In this document: piece by piece, positions 34,965 through 42,893 of the stretch
Position numbering within the stretch: position 1 is the stretch's first letter
Layout of the letters: each line of letters opens with the position of its first letter
NCBI RefSeq assembly: GCF_013694245.2
Contig: NZ_CP059322.2
Span: 3,169,001 to 3,233,000 of the forward strand
DNA: 64,000 nucleotides
Reading direction: 5' to 3'
Origin: Micromonospora ferruginea
GTDB taxonomy: Bacteria > Actinomycetota > Actinomycetes > Mycobacteriales > Micromonosporaceae
The notes under the pieces: model-generated
Databases searched by the model: none
Told to the model about the DNA's origin: nothing
The model's input: the letters and a program-made list of their open reading frames with translations, nothing else
Translations under genes and position numbers: made by a program

Positions 34965-35873
34965 GCCAGGGGGCAGGGGTTCTCGGGCGGTGAGCCAGCC
35001 CTCGGGGACGCCGTGGGGGGTGCCGACGCCGGTGTGGGCGGCGACGATCCCGCCGACGATCGCCGCCGTGGTGTCCACGTCGCCGCCCGCCTCCACGCAC
35101 GTACGGATCGCGGTCGGGTAGTCGTGCAGCAGCGTGGCGGCGACCCAGAGCGTGAACGGCACGGTGTCCTGCGCGGTGATCCGCGAGCCGTTGCCCACCG
35201 CCTCGACCACCTCGCCGGCCGGGCGGCCGAGAAGCGCGGCGGCCCGGCGTACCCCTCGGTGCACCTCGCCGCCGGCGTCGAGCGCGCCGGCCACCGCGCC
35301 GAGCAGCCGGGCCGGCTCGGGCCGGTCGCCGTCGAGGCGGGCGCGGGCGGCCAGCGAGGCGGCCACCGCCACCGCCACCGCCCCGGCGACGCCCTCCGGG
35401 TGGGCGTGGGTCACCTCGGCCGAGGCGCGGGCCTGGTCGGCGGCGCGTCGGGTGGAGTCGGCGTGCCAGGCGCCGAGCGGGGCGACGCGCATGGCCGCGC
35501 CGTTGCCGCAGGACCCCTGCCCGTCGAAGGCCGACGCGGCGGCGACCGGCCAGGGCGTGCCGGCGCGGATGAGTTCCAGCAGTTCGACCGCGCCCGCGCC
35601 GTAGCGACGGGCCGGGTCGTAGTGCGTGGCGAAGGAGAGCGCGAGGGCGTCCGGCTCGGTCCGGCCGTGCGTGGCGAGCACGCTCAGCACGGAGCACGCC
35701 ATCTCGGTGTCGTCGCTCCACGGCCACGGGCCGGGCGGGAGCGCGTCCGGCCAGGGGGCGACCGCCCCGCCGGGGACGAAGAACCGGCAGCCGAGGGCGT
35801 CGCCCACCGACAGGCCGGCCAGCGCGTCGCGGGCGAGCGTGAGGCGGGTGTCGGGGAACAACGTGAACGTCAT
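34572..35873 (-). CDS. ADP-ribosylglycohydrolase family protein with repeat-derived C-terminal extension
   Basis: The core (residues 1-300) has the di-metal motifs of ADP-ribosyl hydrolases: WSDDTEM (52-58), GSCGNGAAMRVAPLG (120-134) and GGDVDTTA (263-270). It would remove ADP-ribose from a protein, nucleic acid or small molecule. The ATG is at 35873. Residues after 300 are proline/arginine low complexity, translated from the antisense of the pentamer array, and run to a stop at 34572. The family normally ends near residue 300, so the tail looks acquired. It overlaps the convergent YcnI-like frame by 393 nt. Confidence 0.8.
   Translation of the reverse strand: MTFTLFPDTRLTLARDALAGLSVGDALGCRFFVPGGAVAPWPDALPPGPWPWSDDTEMACSVLSVLATHGRTEPDALALSFATHYDPARRYGAGAVELLELIRAGTPWPVAAASAFDGQGSCGNGAAMRVAPLGAWHADSTRRAADQARASAEVTHAHPEGVAGAVAVAVAASLAARARLDGDRPEPARLLGAVAGALDAGGEVHRGVRRAAALLGRPAGEVVEAVGNGSRITAQDTVPFTLWVAATLLHDYPTAIRTCVEAGGDVDTTAAIVGGIVAAHTGVGTPHGVPEGWLTAREPLPPGSPPPPDPAPPRPASPHPAASCRAPPSPRPASPSCRARRAPPRPPHPASPILDLWSLTKGAIPTIRAPQLQDRRCGPGQSGRAGRGRARRGAARQGGARQGAAGRGRARRGRARRGEAGRRVMGRGGCCLR
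34610..34960. repeat. Large composite inverted repeat: pentamer arrays flanking R1 copy 2
   Basis: Left of the centre (34610-34740) the plus strand is a run of GCCNN pentamers (GCCTC, GCCCT, GCCGC, GCCCC). Right of the centre (34820-34960) it is the reverse-complement vocabulary (GAGGC, AGGGC, GCGGC). The centre is the R1 palindrome. The whole can fold into an imperfect cruciform of about 350 nt. No stop codon interrupts either of the two convergent frames that cross it. Confidence 0.75.
34750..34819. repeat. Dispersed palindromic element R1, copy 2
   Basis: The ends pair at 16 of 17 positions: CGATCTTGGAGTTGTGG at 34750-34766 and CCACAAGTCCAAGATCG at 34803-34819. Length (70 nt) and the outer CGATCTTG match copy 1 at 8921-8989. 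The centres differ. It lies between two convergent genes. Confidence 0.75.
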
Positions 35874-35921
35874 CGCCGTCCCAGCTTGCCCGGTTCCCCG
35901 GACCGTCGCAACGCGATCGAC

Positions 35922-35953
35922 TTGCCACGCCGAGTACGGTGCTGACGTGGCAA
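35922..35953 (+). promoter_or_regulatory. Inverted repeat over the response-regulator start; leaderless -10
   Basis: TTGCCACG (35922-35929) and CGTGGCAA (35946-35953) form a perfect 8-bp inverted repeat with a 16 nt spacer. The right half covers the GTG start of the response regulator. TACGGT (35935-35940) between the halves is 6 nt before the GTG and could be the -10 of a leaderless transcript. Autoregulation is a fair guess. Confidence 0.5.
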
Positions 35954-36636
35954 CCGTCCTGCTGGTCGAAGACGACCATGTGGTGCGTGGCGCGATGCTG
36001 CGGTCGCTGACCGACCGGGGGCACGCGGTGCACGCCGTCGGCACCGCGTTGGACGCGTTGCGCCGGGTCGCCGCGGAGACGCCCGACCTGGTGGTGCTCG
36101 ACCTGGGCCTGCCGGACCTGGACGGCTCGGACGCGCTGCGCATGCTGCGGGGCATCACCGACGTGCCGATCATCATCGCCACCGCCCGCGACGACGAGCA
36201 GTCGGTGGTCCGGCTGCTGCGGGCCGGCGCGGACGACTACATGGTCAAGCCGTTCACCGGCGCGCACCTGGACGCGCGGATCACCACCGTGCTGCGCCGG
36301 GCCGGCCGGGCCAGCCGTACCGTGCAACCGGCCGTGCACACGGTCGGCGGTCTGCGGGTGGACGTGGGCGAGCGCAGCGCGGTGCTGGACGGGGAGTCAC
36401 TGGCCCTGACCCGCAAGGAATTCGACCTGTTGGCGTATCTCGCCGCTCGTCCCGGCCGGGTAGTGTCCCGGCGGGAACTCTTGGAGGAGGTATGGCGGCA
36501 GCCATCGGTCGGCGAGGACCAGACCATCGACGTTCACCTGTACTGGCTCCGCCGCAAAATGGGCGAGTCCGCGGCGAAGCCGCGTTACCTGCGCACCGTG
36601 CGGGGGGTCGGCTTCCGGCTGGTGGCGCCGGACTGA
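35947..36636 (+). CDS. OmpR/PhoB family response regulator
   Basis: A 229-residue DNA-binding regulator. The receiver (1-118) has the acidic pair LVEDD (8-10), phospho-acceptor Asp52 in VVLDLGLPD, threonine in ATAR and Lys101 in VKPF. The winged helix (about 130-226) has LTRKEFDLLAYLA and the typical VRGVGFRL end. The sensor kinase follows 5 nt later. No ribosome site is seen; the start may be leaderless. The signal and the regulon cannot be told. Confidence 0.93.
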   Translation: MATVLLVEDDHVVRGAMLRSLTDRGHAVHAVGTALDALRRVAAETPDLVVLDLGLPDLDGSDALRMLRGITDVPIIIATARDDEQSVVRLLRAGADDYMVKPFTGAHLDARITTVLRRAGRASRTVQPAVHTVGGLRVDVGERSAVLDGESLALTRKEFDLLAYLAARPGRVVSRRELLEEVWRQPSVGEDQTIDVHLYWLRRKMGESAAKPRYLRTVRGVGFRLVAPD

Positions 36637-36641
36637 GGCCG

Positions 36642-38054
36642 GTGCTGGCGGGGCTCACCGCCGGCATGTGCAGCCTGGTCGCGCTCGCCTTCCTCATCCC
36701 GCTCGGCATCACCCTGTCCGACCAGTCCCGCGAGGAGAGACTGGCCGACGCCGCCCGCCGCGGCGCGCTGGTCACCGGCGCGCTGGCGGTCAGCACCGAC
36801 GCCGAGGTGGTCAAGCGGGCGGTGGCCGCCAGCGGCGACGACCCGGCGCTGCGGCCGGTGGTGCACGGCATCGGCGCCGACGAGTCGGCCGGGCGCGCCG
36901 ACCCCGCCGCGCTGGCCGAAGCCGCCGACCAGCGGCGTTCGGTGGTGACCGAGGTGGACGGCGGCGTGCTGCGGCTGGACCCGGTGGTGCTCGGCGACCG
37001 GGTGGCGGTGGTGGAGGTCTTCGTACCCGACGAGGTGCTCGACGCCGGCGCCGGCGGTCGGTGGCTGCTGCTGCTCGCGGTGGCGCTGGCCCTGGTCGGC
37101 GCCGCGGTGATCGTGGTGGACCGGGTGGCGGCCCGGGCCGTGGACGCCACGCGTGACCTGGTCAAGGCGGCGCTCGCGGTGGGCGACGGCGAGCTTGGGG
37201 TACGGGTCGAGCCGGCCGGGCCGCGGGAGCTGGCCGAGGCCGGGCACGCGTTCAACCGGATGGCGGAACGGCTGGTGGCGCTGCGCGCCGACGAGCACGA
37301 GCTGGTCGCCGACCTGTCGCACCGGCTGCGGACCCCGCTGACCGCGCTGCGGCTGGACGCGGAGGCGCTGGAGTCCGACGACACCAGCATCGGCACGTTC
37401 AGCGAGGCGGAGCTGGACCGGCGGCGCGGCATCCGGCGGATCCGGCAGGCCATCGTCACGCTGGAGGGCGAGGTCGACCAGCTCATCAAGACCACCCGCA
37501 AGGCGGTCAGCCAGGAGACGGCGCCGGCGTCCTGCGACGTGAGCGAGGTGGTCCGGGACCGGATGGTCTTCTGGTCGGCGCTGGCCGGCGACCAGAACCG
37601 GCCGCACCGGGTGGTCGGGGCGCAGTTGCGCATCCCGGCGCCGGTGCCCCGGGCCGAGCTGGCCGCCGCGCTGGACGCGGTGATCGGCAACGTCTTCCGC
37701 TACACGCCGCAGGGCACCGCGTTCGAGGTGGCGGTGAGCCGGCGCGACGGCTGGGTGGCGATCCGGATCGACGACGCCGGCCCGGGCATCGCCAACCCGG
37801 ACCGGGCCTTGCGCCGGGGCGAGAGCGACCAGGGCTCCACCGGCCTCGGGCTGGACATCGCCAAGCGGGTCGCCCTGCAGGCGAACGGTTCGGTGAGCCT
37901 CGACCGGGCGCGCCTGGGCGGGGCCAGCGTGGTGATGCTGCTGGCCGATCCGGACGCGGCGCCCCGACAGGTCAACCGGTTCGGGCTGGTCGGCCGGATG
38001 ACCCGGGAGGCCCGTGAGCCGCGCGCCGGGCGACGCTGGCCGCGCCCGCGCTGA
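36642..38054 (+). CDS. Sensor histidine kinase with HAMP domain
   Basis: The protein has 470 residues. TM1 is near residues 8-25, an extracytoplasmic region of about 110 residues follows, TM2 is 141-160, HAMP about 161-215, then the H-box LSHRLRTPL with His227, N-box GNVFRYTPQG, DDAGPG and STGLGLDIAKR. Between H- and N-box lies an insertion rich in acidic residues (ESDDTSIGTFSEAELD). The GTG at 36642 follows the regulator stop closely, with TGAGG as ribosome site; ATG 36666 would cut into TM1. It pairs with the preceding regulator. Confidence 0.92.
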   Translation: MLAGLTAGMCSLVALAFLIPLGITLSDQSREERLADAARRGALVTGALAVSTDAEVVKRAVAASGDDPALRPVVHGIGADESAGRADPAALAEAADQRRSVVTEVDGGVLRLDPVVLGDRVAVVEVFVPDEVLDAGAGGRWLLLLAVALALVGAAVIVVDRVAARAVDATRDLVKAALAVGDGELGVRVEPAGPRELAEAGHAFNRMAERLVALRADEHELVADLSHRLRTPLTALRLDAEALESDDTSIGTFSEAELDRRRGIRRIRQAIVTLEGEVDQLIKTTRKAVSQETAPASCDVSEVVRDRMVFWSALAGDQNRPHRVVGAQLRIPAPVPRAELAAALDAVIGNVFRYTPQGTAFEVAVSRRDGWVAIRIDDAGPGIANPDRALRRGESDQGSTGLGLDIAKRVALQANGSVSLDRARLGGASVVMLLADPDAAPRQVNRFGLVGRMTREAREPRAGRRWPRPR

Positions 38055-38119
38055 CCCCGTGGTTGTGTGGCGGCGCAAGTTCTCCTTAGGAGTGTTTTAA
38101 CGACGGCCACCACGGGGTC
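38053..38119. other. Long inverted repeat after the two-component system
   Basis: GACCCCGTGGT (38053-38063) pairs perfectly with ACCACGGGGTC (38109-38119) across a 45 nt, AT-richer loop that holds CTCCTTAGGAG and GTTTTAAC. The left arm includes the kinase stop codon. It may terminate the operon or hold a promoter for the next small gene. The rest of the 229 nt spacer shows nothing else. Confidence 0.4.
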
Positions 38120-38283
38120 GCGAAATGCCAGGATCTTCCCCAGAACCCATCAGTTCCGTCGGCCGGGACGCCCCGTTACACCTTCCGGCCGGCGGATCCG
38201 TGCGCGCGGCGGGAGTCCGGTCCCCCCACACCTCGCTCCCGTCGCGCGCCGCTCTCGTCAGTCGAGCCGGCGGAGGTGAGGTC

Positions 38284-38550
38284 ATGACACCGACCGTCAG
38301 CCGGCTGCTCCGCTGGGCCGCCGTGATCGGCCTCGGCATCGTCCTCACGCTCGCCGCCTGGCAGGACCCGGTGCTCGCGCACGGTCCGGGCCGGGTCGCC
38401 ACGGCGATGTCCGGTCTCACCGTCGCGCTGCTCGCGCCGGCCGCGCTCGGGGTGCTCCTGGCCACTCGGCGCCGGCCGCCCCGGTTGTCCCGGCGGCCGG
38501 CGCCCGTGCGACCGCTCGGCGCGCGCACGCGACCGCAGCGAGGGCGGTGA
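38284..38550 (+). CDS. Small two-helix membrane protein
   Basis: An 88-residue protein with two hydrophobic helices (WAAVIGLGIVLTLAAW and MSGLTVALLAPAALGVLLA) and an arginine-rich tail. A strong GGAGGTGAGG ribosome site lies just before the ATG at 38284. No family is recognised. It ends 12 nt before the convergent adenosine deaminase. Confidence 0.6.
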   Translation: MTPTVSRLLRWAAVIGLGIVLTLAAWQDPVLAHGPGRVATAMSGLTVALLAPAALGVLLATRRRPPRLSRRPAPVRPLGARTRPQRGR

Positions 38551-38562
38551 GGGCGCGCCCGG

Positions 38563-39582
38563 TCAGGTGCTCGCCAGGTACGCGTCGATCTCGGCGCTGA
38601 TCCGGGCCGCCTCGGCCGGGGCCAGGAACGCGGCGGCGACCGCGTCGCGGGCCAGCGCGGCGACGCCCTCCGGGCCGATGCCGAGCAGCCGGGCCGCGAC
38701 CGCGTACTCGTCGTTGAGCGTGGTGCCGAACATCGGCGGGTCGTCGGAGTTGATGCTGACCGGCACACCGGCCTCGACCAACTGCGGCAACGGGTGCTCG
38801 TCGAGGCTGGCCACCGCCCGGGTCCGCACATTGGAGGTGGGGCACACCTCCAGCGGGATCCGGCGCTCCGCCAGGTGGGCCAGCAGCGCCGGGTCGAGCG
38901 CGGCGGAGATGCCGTGGCCGATCCGCTCGGCGCCCAGCTCGTTCAGCGCGTCCCAGATCGTCTCCGGGCCGGTGGTCTCGCCGGCGTGCGGCACCGAGCG
39001 CAGCCCGGCCGCGCGGGCCTGGTCGAAGTAGGGCTTGAACTGCGGTCGGGGCACCCCGATCTCGGGGCCGCCGAGGCCGAAGCTGATCAGCCCGTCCGGC
39101 CGCTGGTCGAGCGCGATCCGCAGGGTCTGCTCGGCGGCCGGCAGGCCGGCCTCGCCGGGGATGTCGAAGCACCAGCGCAGCGCGATGCCGAAGTCGGCCT
39201 CGGCCCGCTTGCGGGCGTCCTCGATGGCCTCGCAGAACGCCGGCGCCGGGATGCCCCGGTGCACGTGCGAGTAGGGCGTGACGGTCAGCTCGGCGTACCG
39301 GACCTGCTGGCGGGCCAGCTCGCGGGCCACCTCGTGGGTGAGCAGCCAGACGTCGTCGGCGTCCCGGATCAGGTCCACCACGCTCAGGTAGACGTCGATG
39401 AAGTGGGCGAAGTCGCGGAACGCGAAGTAGTCGGCGAGCGCCTCCGGGTCGGCCGGGACCGGGCTGCGCCCCTCGTGCCGGGCGGCCAGCTCGGCGACGA
39501 TCCGGGGCGAGGCGGAGCCGACGTGGTGCACGTGCAGCTCCACCTTGGGCAGTCCGGCGATGAAGGTGGGCAGGTCGGTCAC
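38563..39582 (-). CDS. add: Adenosine deaminase
   Basis: A 339-residue amidohydrolase converting adenosine to inosine or acting on a related nucleoside. The metal site starts as KVELHVHHVGSASP, where the usual LDG is replaced by HVG. VPHAGET holds the next histidine, IGHGIS the third and NSDDPPMF the catalytic aspartates. The HHVGS variant is known to me from actinobacterial add-like proteins; adenosine is likely but not certain. The GTG at 39582 overlaps the methyltransferase stop by 4 nt, so the two genes share a transcript. Confidence 0.88.
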   Translation of the reverse strand: MTDLPTFIAGLPKVELHVHHVGSASPRIVAELAARHEGRSPVPADPEALADYFAFRDFAHFIDVYLSVVDLIRDADDVWLLTHEVARELARQQVRYAELTVTPYSHVHRGIPAPAFCEAIEDARKRAEADFGIALRWCFDIPGEAGLPAAEQTLRIALDQRPDGLISFGLGGPEIGVPRPQFKPYFDQARAAGLRSVPHAGETTGPETIWDALNELGAERIGHGISAALDPALLAHLAERRIPLEVCPTSNVRTRAVASLDEHPLPQLVEAGVPVSINSDDPPMFGTTLNDEYAVAARLLGIGPEGVAALARDAVAAAFLAPAEAARISAEIDAYLAST

Positions 39583-40370
39583 GAGTTCTCCTCTGCGCGG
39601 GCGCCCGTGCGGGCCACCACGAAGATCCGGCGGAACGGGAAGTACACATGACCCTGCCGCACCGGGTACGCCTCGGCCAGGCGTACCCCCAGCTCGGCGC
39701 GGAAGTCGGCCCAGCCGGCGGCGTCCAGCGCGGCGCGGACCGGGCGCAGGGCCGTCCCCTCCATCCAGGCCAGCACCGGGTGGTCCGCTCCGGCGGCCGG
39801 CAGCAGGTGCACGTAGGTAGTCTCCCAGGCGTCCACCGCGCAGTCCGCGCCGGTCAGCAACGTGGCGTAGTCGACCGGCTCGTCGACCGGGGCCTCGCGC
39901 AGCAGCCCGGCGAGGCGGTCGCGCCACCGGTCCCGCGCGGCGACCTCGCGCAGCGCCCGGTGCGACGGGGCGGCGAAGTTGCCCGGCACCTGGAACGCGA
40001 GCCACGCGCCGGCCGGCAGTTCGGCGGCCCAGCGGGTGAGCAGCTCGCGGTGCTCCGGCACCCACTGGAGCACGGCGTTGCCGACCAGCACGTCGACCTC
40101 CGGCGCCGGCCGCCAGTCGCGGACGTCGACGACCGCGAAGTCGACCGGGGCGCGCAGCTCGCCGGCCCGCGCGATCATCTCGGGTGAGGAGTCCAGGCCG
40201 GTGACTCGGCTGCCGGGCCAGCGCTCGGCGAGGGTGGCGGTGAGCGTGCCGGGCCCGCAACCGAGGTCGACCACCGCGCGCGGGTGGCGCGCGCCGACCC
40301 GGGCCAGCAGGTCGACGAAGGGCCGTGACCGCTCGCCGTCGTAGCGCAGGTAGGTGCCGGGATCCCACAT
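39579..40370 (-). CDS. SAM-dependent methyltransferase (trans-aconitate methyltransferase-like)
   Basis: A 263-residue class I methyltransferase. It has MWDPGTYLRYDGERSRPF at the start, the SAM loop VVDLGCGPGTLT and the acidic LDSSPEM after beta 2. It also has GNAVLQWVPEH and a C-terminal TYVHLL segment, all close to Tam proteins that methylate trans-aconitate. A GGAGAA site precedes the ATG at 40370. The gene is divergent from an aldo/keto reductase, with a palindromic operator candidate between them. Confidence 0.85.
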   Translation of the reverse strand: MWDPGTYLRYDGERSRPFVDLLARVGARHPRAVVDLGCGPGTLTATLAERWPGSRVTGLDSSPEMIARAGELRAPVDFAVVDVRDWRPAPEVDVLVGNAVLQWVPEHRELLTRWAAELPAGAWLAFQVPGNFAAPSHRALREVAARDRWRDRLAGLLREAPVDEPVDYATLLTGADCAVDAWETTYVHLLPAAGADHPVLAWMEGTALRPVRAALDAAGWADFRAELGVRLAEAYPVRQGHVYFPFRRIFVVARTGARAEENS

Positions 40371-40380
40371 GACATTCTCC

Positions 40381-40413
40381 AAACCGTACGTACGTTTTGT
40401 TAAGACCGTACGG
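40381..40413. promoter_or_regulatory. CGTACG-rich palindromes between divergent genes
   Basis: An 18 nt imperfect palindrome (16 of 18 positions symmetric) spans 40381-40398, with core CGTACGTACG and AT-rich ends. An 8 nt perfect palindrome CCGTACGG follows at 40406-40413. It sits in the 85 nt between the methyltransferase and the aldo/keto reductase. TetR-type regulators bind such sites, but none is encoded next to it. Confidence 0.5.
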
Positions 40414-40455
40414 CCCGACGGGCGCGACGGCAACCCGCTCACTAGGCTGAACCGG

Positions 40456-41439
40456 ATGGAACAGCGCAACTTCGACCGGCTCGGCCGGCACGTCGGCATC
40501 ATCGGACTCGGCGCGTGGCAGCTCGGCGCCGACTGGGGCGAGGTCAGCGAGGACGCGGCGCTCGACGTGCTCACCGCCGCGGTGGACGCCGGCGTCACCT
40601 TCCTGGACACCGCCGACGTCTACGGCGACGGCCGCAGCGAACAGCTCATCGGGCGGTTCCTCCGCGCCCGGCCGGAGCACGGGTTGACCGTGGCCACCAA
40701 GATGGGCCGCCGGGTGCCGCAGACGCCGGAGGCGTACACCCTGGAGAACTTCCGGGCCTGGACCGACCGGTCCCGGGCCAACCTCGGCGTCGACACGCTC
40801 GACCTGGTGCAGTTGCACTGCCCGCCCACCGCGGTCTTCGCCGACGACCGGGTCTTCGACGCCCTGGACACGCTGGTCGCCGAGAAGCGCGTCGCCGGGT
40901 ACGGCGTCAGCGTGGAGACCTGCGACCAAGCGCTCACCGCGATCGCCCGGCCCGGCGTGGCCAGCGTCCAGATCATCCTCAACGCGGTCCGGCACAAGCC
41001 GCTGGAGCGGGTGCTGCCGGCCGCCGCGGCCGCCGGGGTGGGTGTCGTCGCCCGGGTGCCGCTGGCCAGCGGCCTGCTCTCCGGCCGCTACGACGAGCAC
41101 ACCACGTTCCCGGAGAACGACCACCGCACGTTCAACCGCCACGGCGAGTCGTTCGACGTGGGCGAGACGTTCTCCGGCGTCGACTACGACCTCGGCCTGG
41201 CCGCGGTGCGCCGGCTCGCACCGCTGGTCGGCGACGGCCGCACCATGGCGCAGTTCGCGCTGCGCTGGATCCTCGACCAGCCCGGGGTGACCGTGGTGAT
41301 CCCCGGCGCCCGCTCCGCCGAGCAGGCCCGGCGCAACGCCGAGGCGGCCGGCCAGCCGCCACTGACCGAGGTGGAGCTGGCCTCGGTGCGGGCCACCTAC
41401 GACGAGCTGATCCGGCCGCAGGTGCACGACCGGTGGTGA
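40456..41439 (+). CDS. Aldo/keto reductase
   Basis: A 327-residue NADPH-linked reductase with FLDTADVYGDG (Asp, Tyr), VATKMGRR (Lys) and LVQLHCPP (His). It has the C-terminal cofactor motif IPGARSAEQARRN. It belongs to a different subgroup from the one at 28254. A TAGGCT box (40443-40448) sits 7 nt before the ATG with no ribosome site, indicating a leaderless message. Substrate is unknown. Confidence 0.9.
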   Translation: MEQRNFDRLGRHVGIIGLGAWQLGADWGEVSEDAALDVLTAAVDAGVTFLDTADVYGDGRSEQLIGRFLRARPEHGLTVATKMGRRVPQTPEAYTLENFRAWTDRSRANLGVDTLDLVQLHCPPTAVFADDRVFDALDTLVAEKRVAGYGVSVETCDQALTAIARPGVASVQIILNAVRHKPLERVLPAAAAAGVGVVARVPLASGLLSGRYDEHTTFPENDHRTFNRHGESFDVGETFSGVDYDLGLAAVRRLAPLVGDGRTMAQFALRWILDQPGVTVVIPGARSAEQARRNAEAAGQPPLTEVELASVRATYDELIRPQVHDRW

Positions 41440-41512
41440 CCGGCGCGGCGCCACCGGCGCCGGCCGCGGGCGGGCATGCTGGACCGGAGTGGACATCGGC
41501 GGAGGGGGCGCG

Positions 41513-41704
41513 ATGAGGGGTTGGTTCCGGCTCACCGTGGGGCTGCTGGCCGTGGTGCTGGGTGCGCTGTGGACCGTGCTGGGCCTCGGCTACGTCGAGG
41601 GCAGCGCGCTGACCGACCAGCGGCTCTGGGCGGCGGTCGGCCCGGTCGTCGTCCTGATCGGACTCGTCGCGCTCTGGTTGGGCATGCGGGCCCGCCGCCG
41701 CTGA
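41513..41704 (+). CDS. Small two-helix membrane protein
   Basis: A 63-residue protein made of two membrane helices (LTVGLLAVVLGALWTVLGLG and WAAVGPVVVLIGLVALWLGM) and an RARRR end. The strong GGAGGGGG ribosome site marks ATG 41513 rather than the upstream GTG. It follows the aldo/keto reductase by 73 nt and is closed by a terminator hairpin. No function can be offered. Confidence 0.65.
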   Translation: MRGWFRLTVGLLAVVLGALWTVLGLGYVEGSALTDQRLWAAVGPVVVLIGLVALWLGMRARRR

Positions 41705-41720
41705 GGCACCCGGGCATGGA

Positions 41721-41754
41721 GAAGCCCCGCCTCCCGTACGGGATGCGGGGCTTC
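41721..41754. terminator. Bidirectional terminator between small membrane gene and cspA
   Basis: GAAGCCCCGC (41721-41730) pairs with GCGGGGCTTC (41745-41754), and the loop itself contains the palindrome CCCGTACGGG (41733-41742). The two genes converge on it. Confidence 0.8.
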
Positions 41755-41789
41755 GTCGCGCCGGCCCGCCCGGCCGGCGCCCTGTCAGC

Positions 41790-41993
41790 TCAGATGGGGC
41801 GGACCTGCTCGGCCTGCGGACCCTTCTGACCCTGGGCGATCTCGAACTCCACCCGCTGGTTCTCCTCCAGCGAGCGGTAGCCGCTGGTCTGGATGGCCGA
41901 GAAGTGGACGAACACGTCAGCACCCCCGCCGTCGACGGTGATGAAGCCGAAGCCCTTGTCAGCGTTGAACCACTTCACGGTTCCCTGCGCCAT
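41790..41993 (-). CDS. cspA: Cold-shock protein CspA
   Basis: A 67-residue single OB-fold RNA chaperone. Both RNA-binding motifs are present: KGFGFI (RNP1) and VFVHFSA (RNP2). A strong AGAAGGAG site fixes the ATG at 41993 rather than the TTG two codons before. It is a single gene with a long AT-richer upstream region, as expected for cold-shock genes. Confidence 0.96.
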   Translation of the reverse strand: MAQGTVKWFNADKGFGFITVDGGGADVFVHFSAIQTSGYRSLEENQRVEFEIAQGQKGPQAEQVRPI

Positions 41994-42200
41994 GTGCAAC
42001 TCCTTCTAAAACTGGCGGCCGAGCACGCCGTGCGGCCGATTGGCCGTTTTCGAGCAGCGGCGCCTGAGGTGGCCCCCCGGTGCAGGGAACGTCTCTCAAC
42101 CCACGCGTCTCGCAACAGCGTGAGAAAGCAAACCACGTACGCAAAAACTTCGCACAGCCTACCGGACGAAATTCTCCGACATGTGACCTGAAGGTTGCAC
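41994..42200 (-). promoter_or_regulatory. cspA leader and promoter region
   Basis: This is one of the most AT-rich stretches of the window. On the minus strand it contains TAGGCT (42154-42159, a -10 candidate) about 160 nt before the start codon, a GTTTTTGCGTACG segment and several short stems. A leader of about 150 nt would match the structured 5' regions of cold-shock genes. No exact cold box was recognised. Confidence 0.45.
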
Positions 42201-42236
42201 GATGATCGACGGGCGGGCCGACAGGGTCGTGCGAAA

Positions 42237-42267
42237 GACCCCTTCCCCAGGTCGCGGGAAAGGGGTC
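42237..42267. terminator. Terminator of the holin/DUF operon
   Basis: GACCCCTT pairs with AAGGGGTC, extended by CCC/GGG across a one-base bulge, around a GGTCGC-containing loop. It lies 16 nt beyond the end of the DUF4235 gene on the minus strand. Confidence 0.65.
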
Positions 42268-42282
42268 CGTCGGAGCGCCGGA

Positions 42283-42555
42283 TCAGTCGGGCCAGTGCCC
42301 GGTCAGCCGGCGCACGCCGACCGCGCCGCCCCGGTCGACGGCCGCCCGCACCGCCGAGAAGATCGCCCCCTGCAGGGCCGCTGCGGCGAGCACCTCGCCC
42401 CAGCGGCGGTCCTCGTCGGTGGCGCTGGGCGCGTCGTCGTCGCCCGCCGCCAGCTTCCAGACCTGCCGGAAGACCATGCCGGCGACCGCGCCGGCGGCCA
42501 GGCCGAGCAGCACCCCCACCGGCTTGTACGCCGCCTTGCCGATCCTGCCGCTCAC
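42283..42555 (-). CDS. DUF4235 domain membrane protein
   Basis: A 90-residue protein. A glycine/alanine-rich membrane segment (PVGVLLGLAAGAVAGMVF) and a WKLAAGDDDAPSATD linker precede AALQGAIFSAVRAAVDRGGA, the DUF4235 signature. The GTG at 42555 has GAGGGAGG in front and overlaps the DUF3618 stop (GTGA). It is the last of three co-translated envelope genes. Function is unknown. Confidence 0.8.
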   Translation of the reverse strand: MSGRIGKAAYKPVGVLLGLAAGAVAGMVFRQVWKLAAGDDDAPSATDEDRRWGEVLAAAALQGAIFSAVRAAVDRGGAVGVRRLTGHWPD

Positions 42556-42893
42556 CTGCGCCTCCCTCGAACCACCAACAGCACCACCACGGTCACCACC
42601 GCGCCGGCCGCGACCGCCGCCCACGGCAGCGGGCCGCGCGCGAGGGCGCCCGGCTCGTACACCGCCTGCGCCCGGACCAGCCGGGCCCGCTCGGCCGCCC
42701 GGGTGCGGACCCGGGCCACGGTCGTGGCCGCCTGCTCGCGCATCCGCGCCTTGGCCTGCTCGGCGGAGTGCCGCATCAGTGCCTTCGGGTCGGCCCGGGC
42801 CGCCAGCAGCTCCATCGTCTCACCGAGTTCCACCCGGGTCCGCCGGATCTCCTCCCGGAGCGCCGCCACGTCCCCGGTCCCGTTGCCGGTCAT
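42552..42893 (-). CDS. DUF3618 domain protein
   Basis: A 113-residue protein. The N-terminal helical region has the DUF3618 pattern EEIRRTRVELGETMELLAAR followed by a long arginine/alanine helix. A single C-terminal membrane helix (WAAVAAGAVVTVVVLLVV) closes it. It overlaps both neighbours by 4 nt. It is probably anchored with the helix domain in the cytoplasm; no enzymatic motif is present. Confidence 0.8.
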   Translation of the reverse strand: MTGNGTGDVAALREEIRRTRVELGETMELLAARADPKALMRHSAEQAKARMREQAATTVARVRTRAAERARLVRAQAVYEPGALARGPLPWAAVAAGAVVTVVVLLVVRGRRR

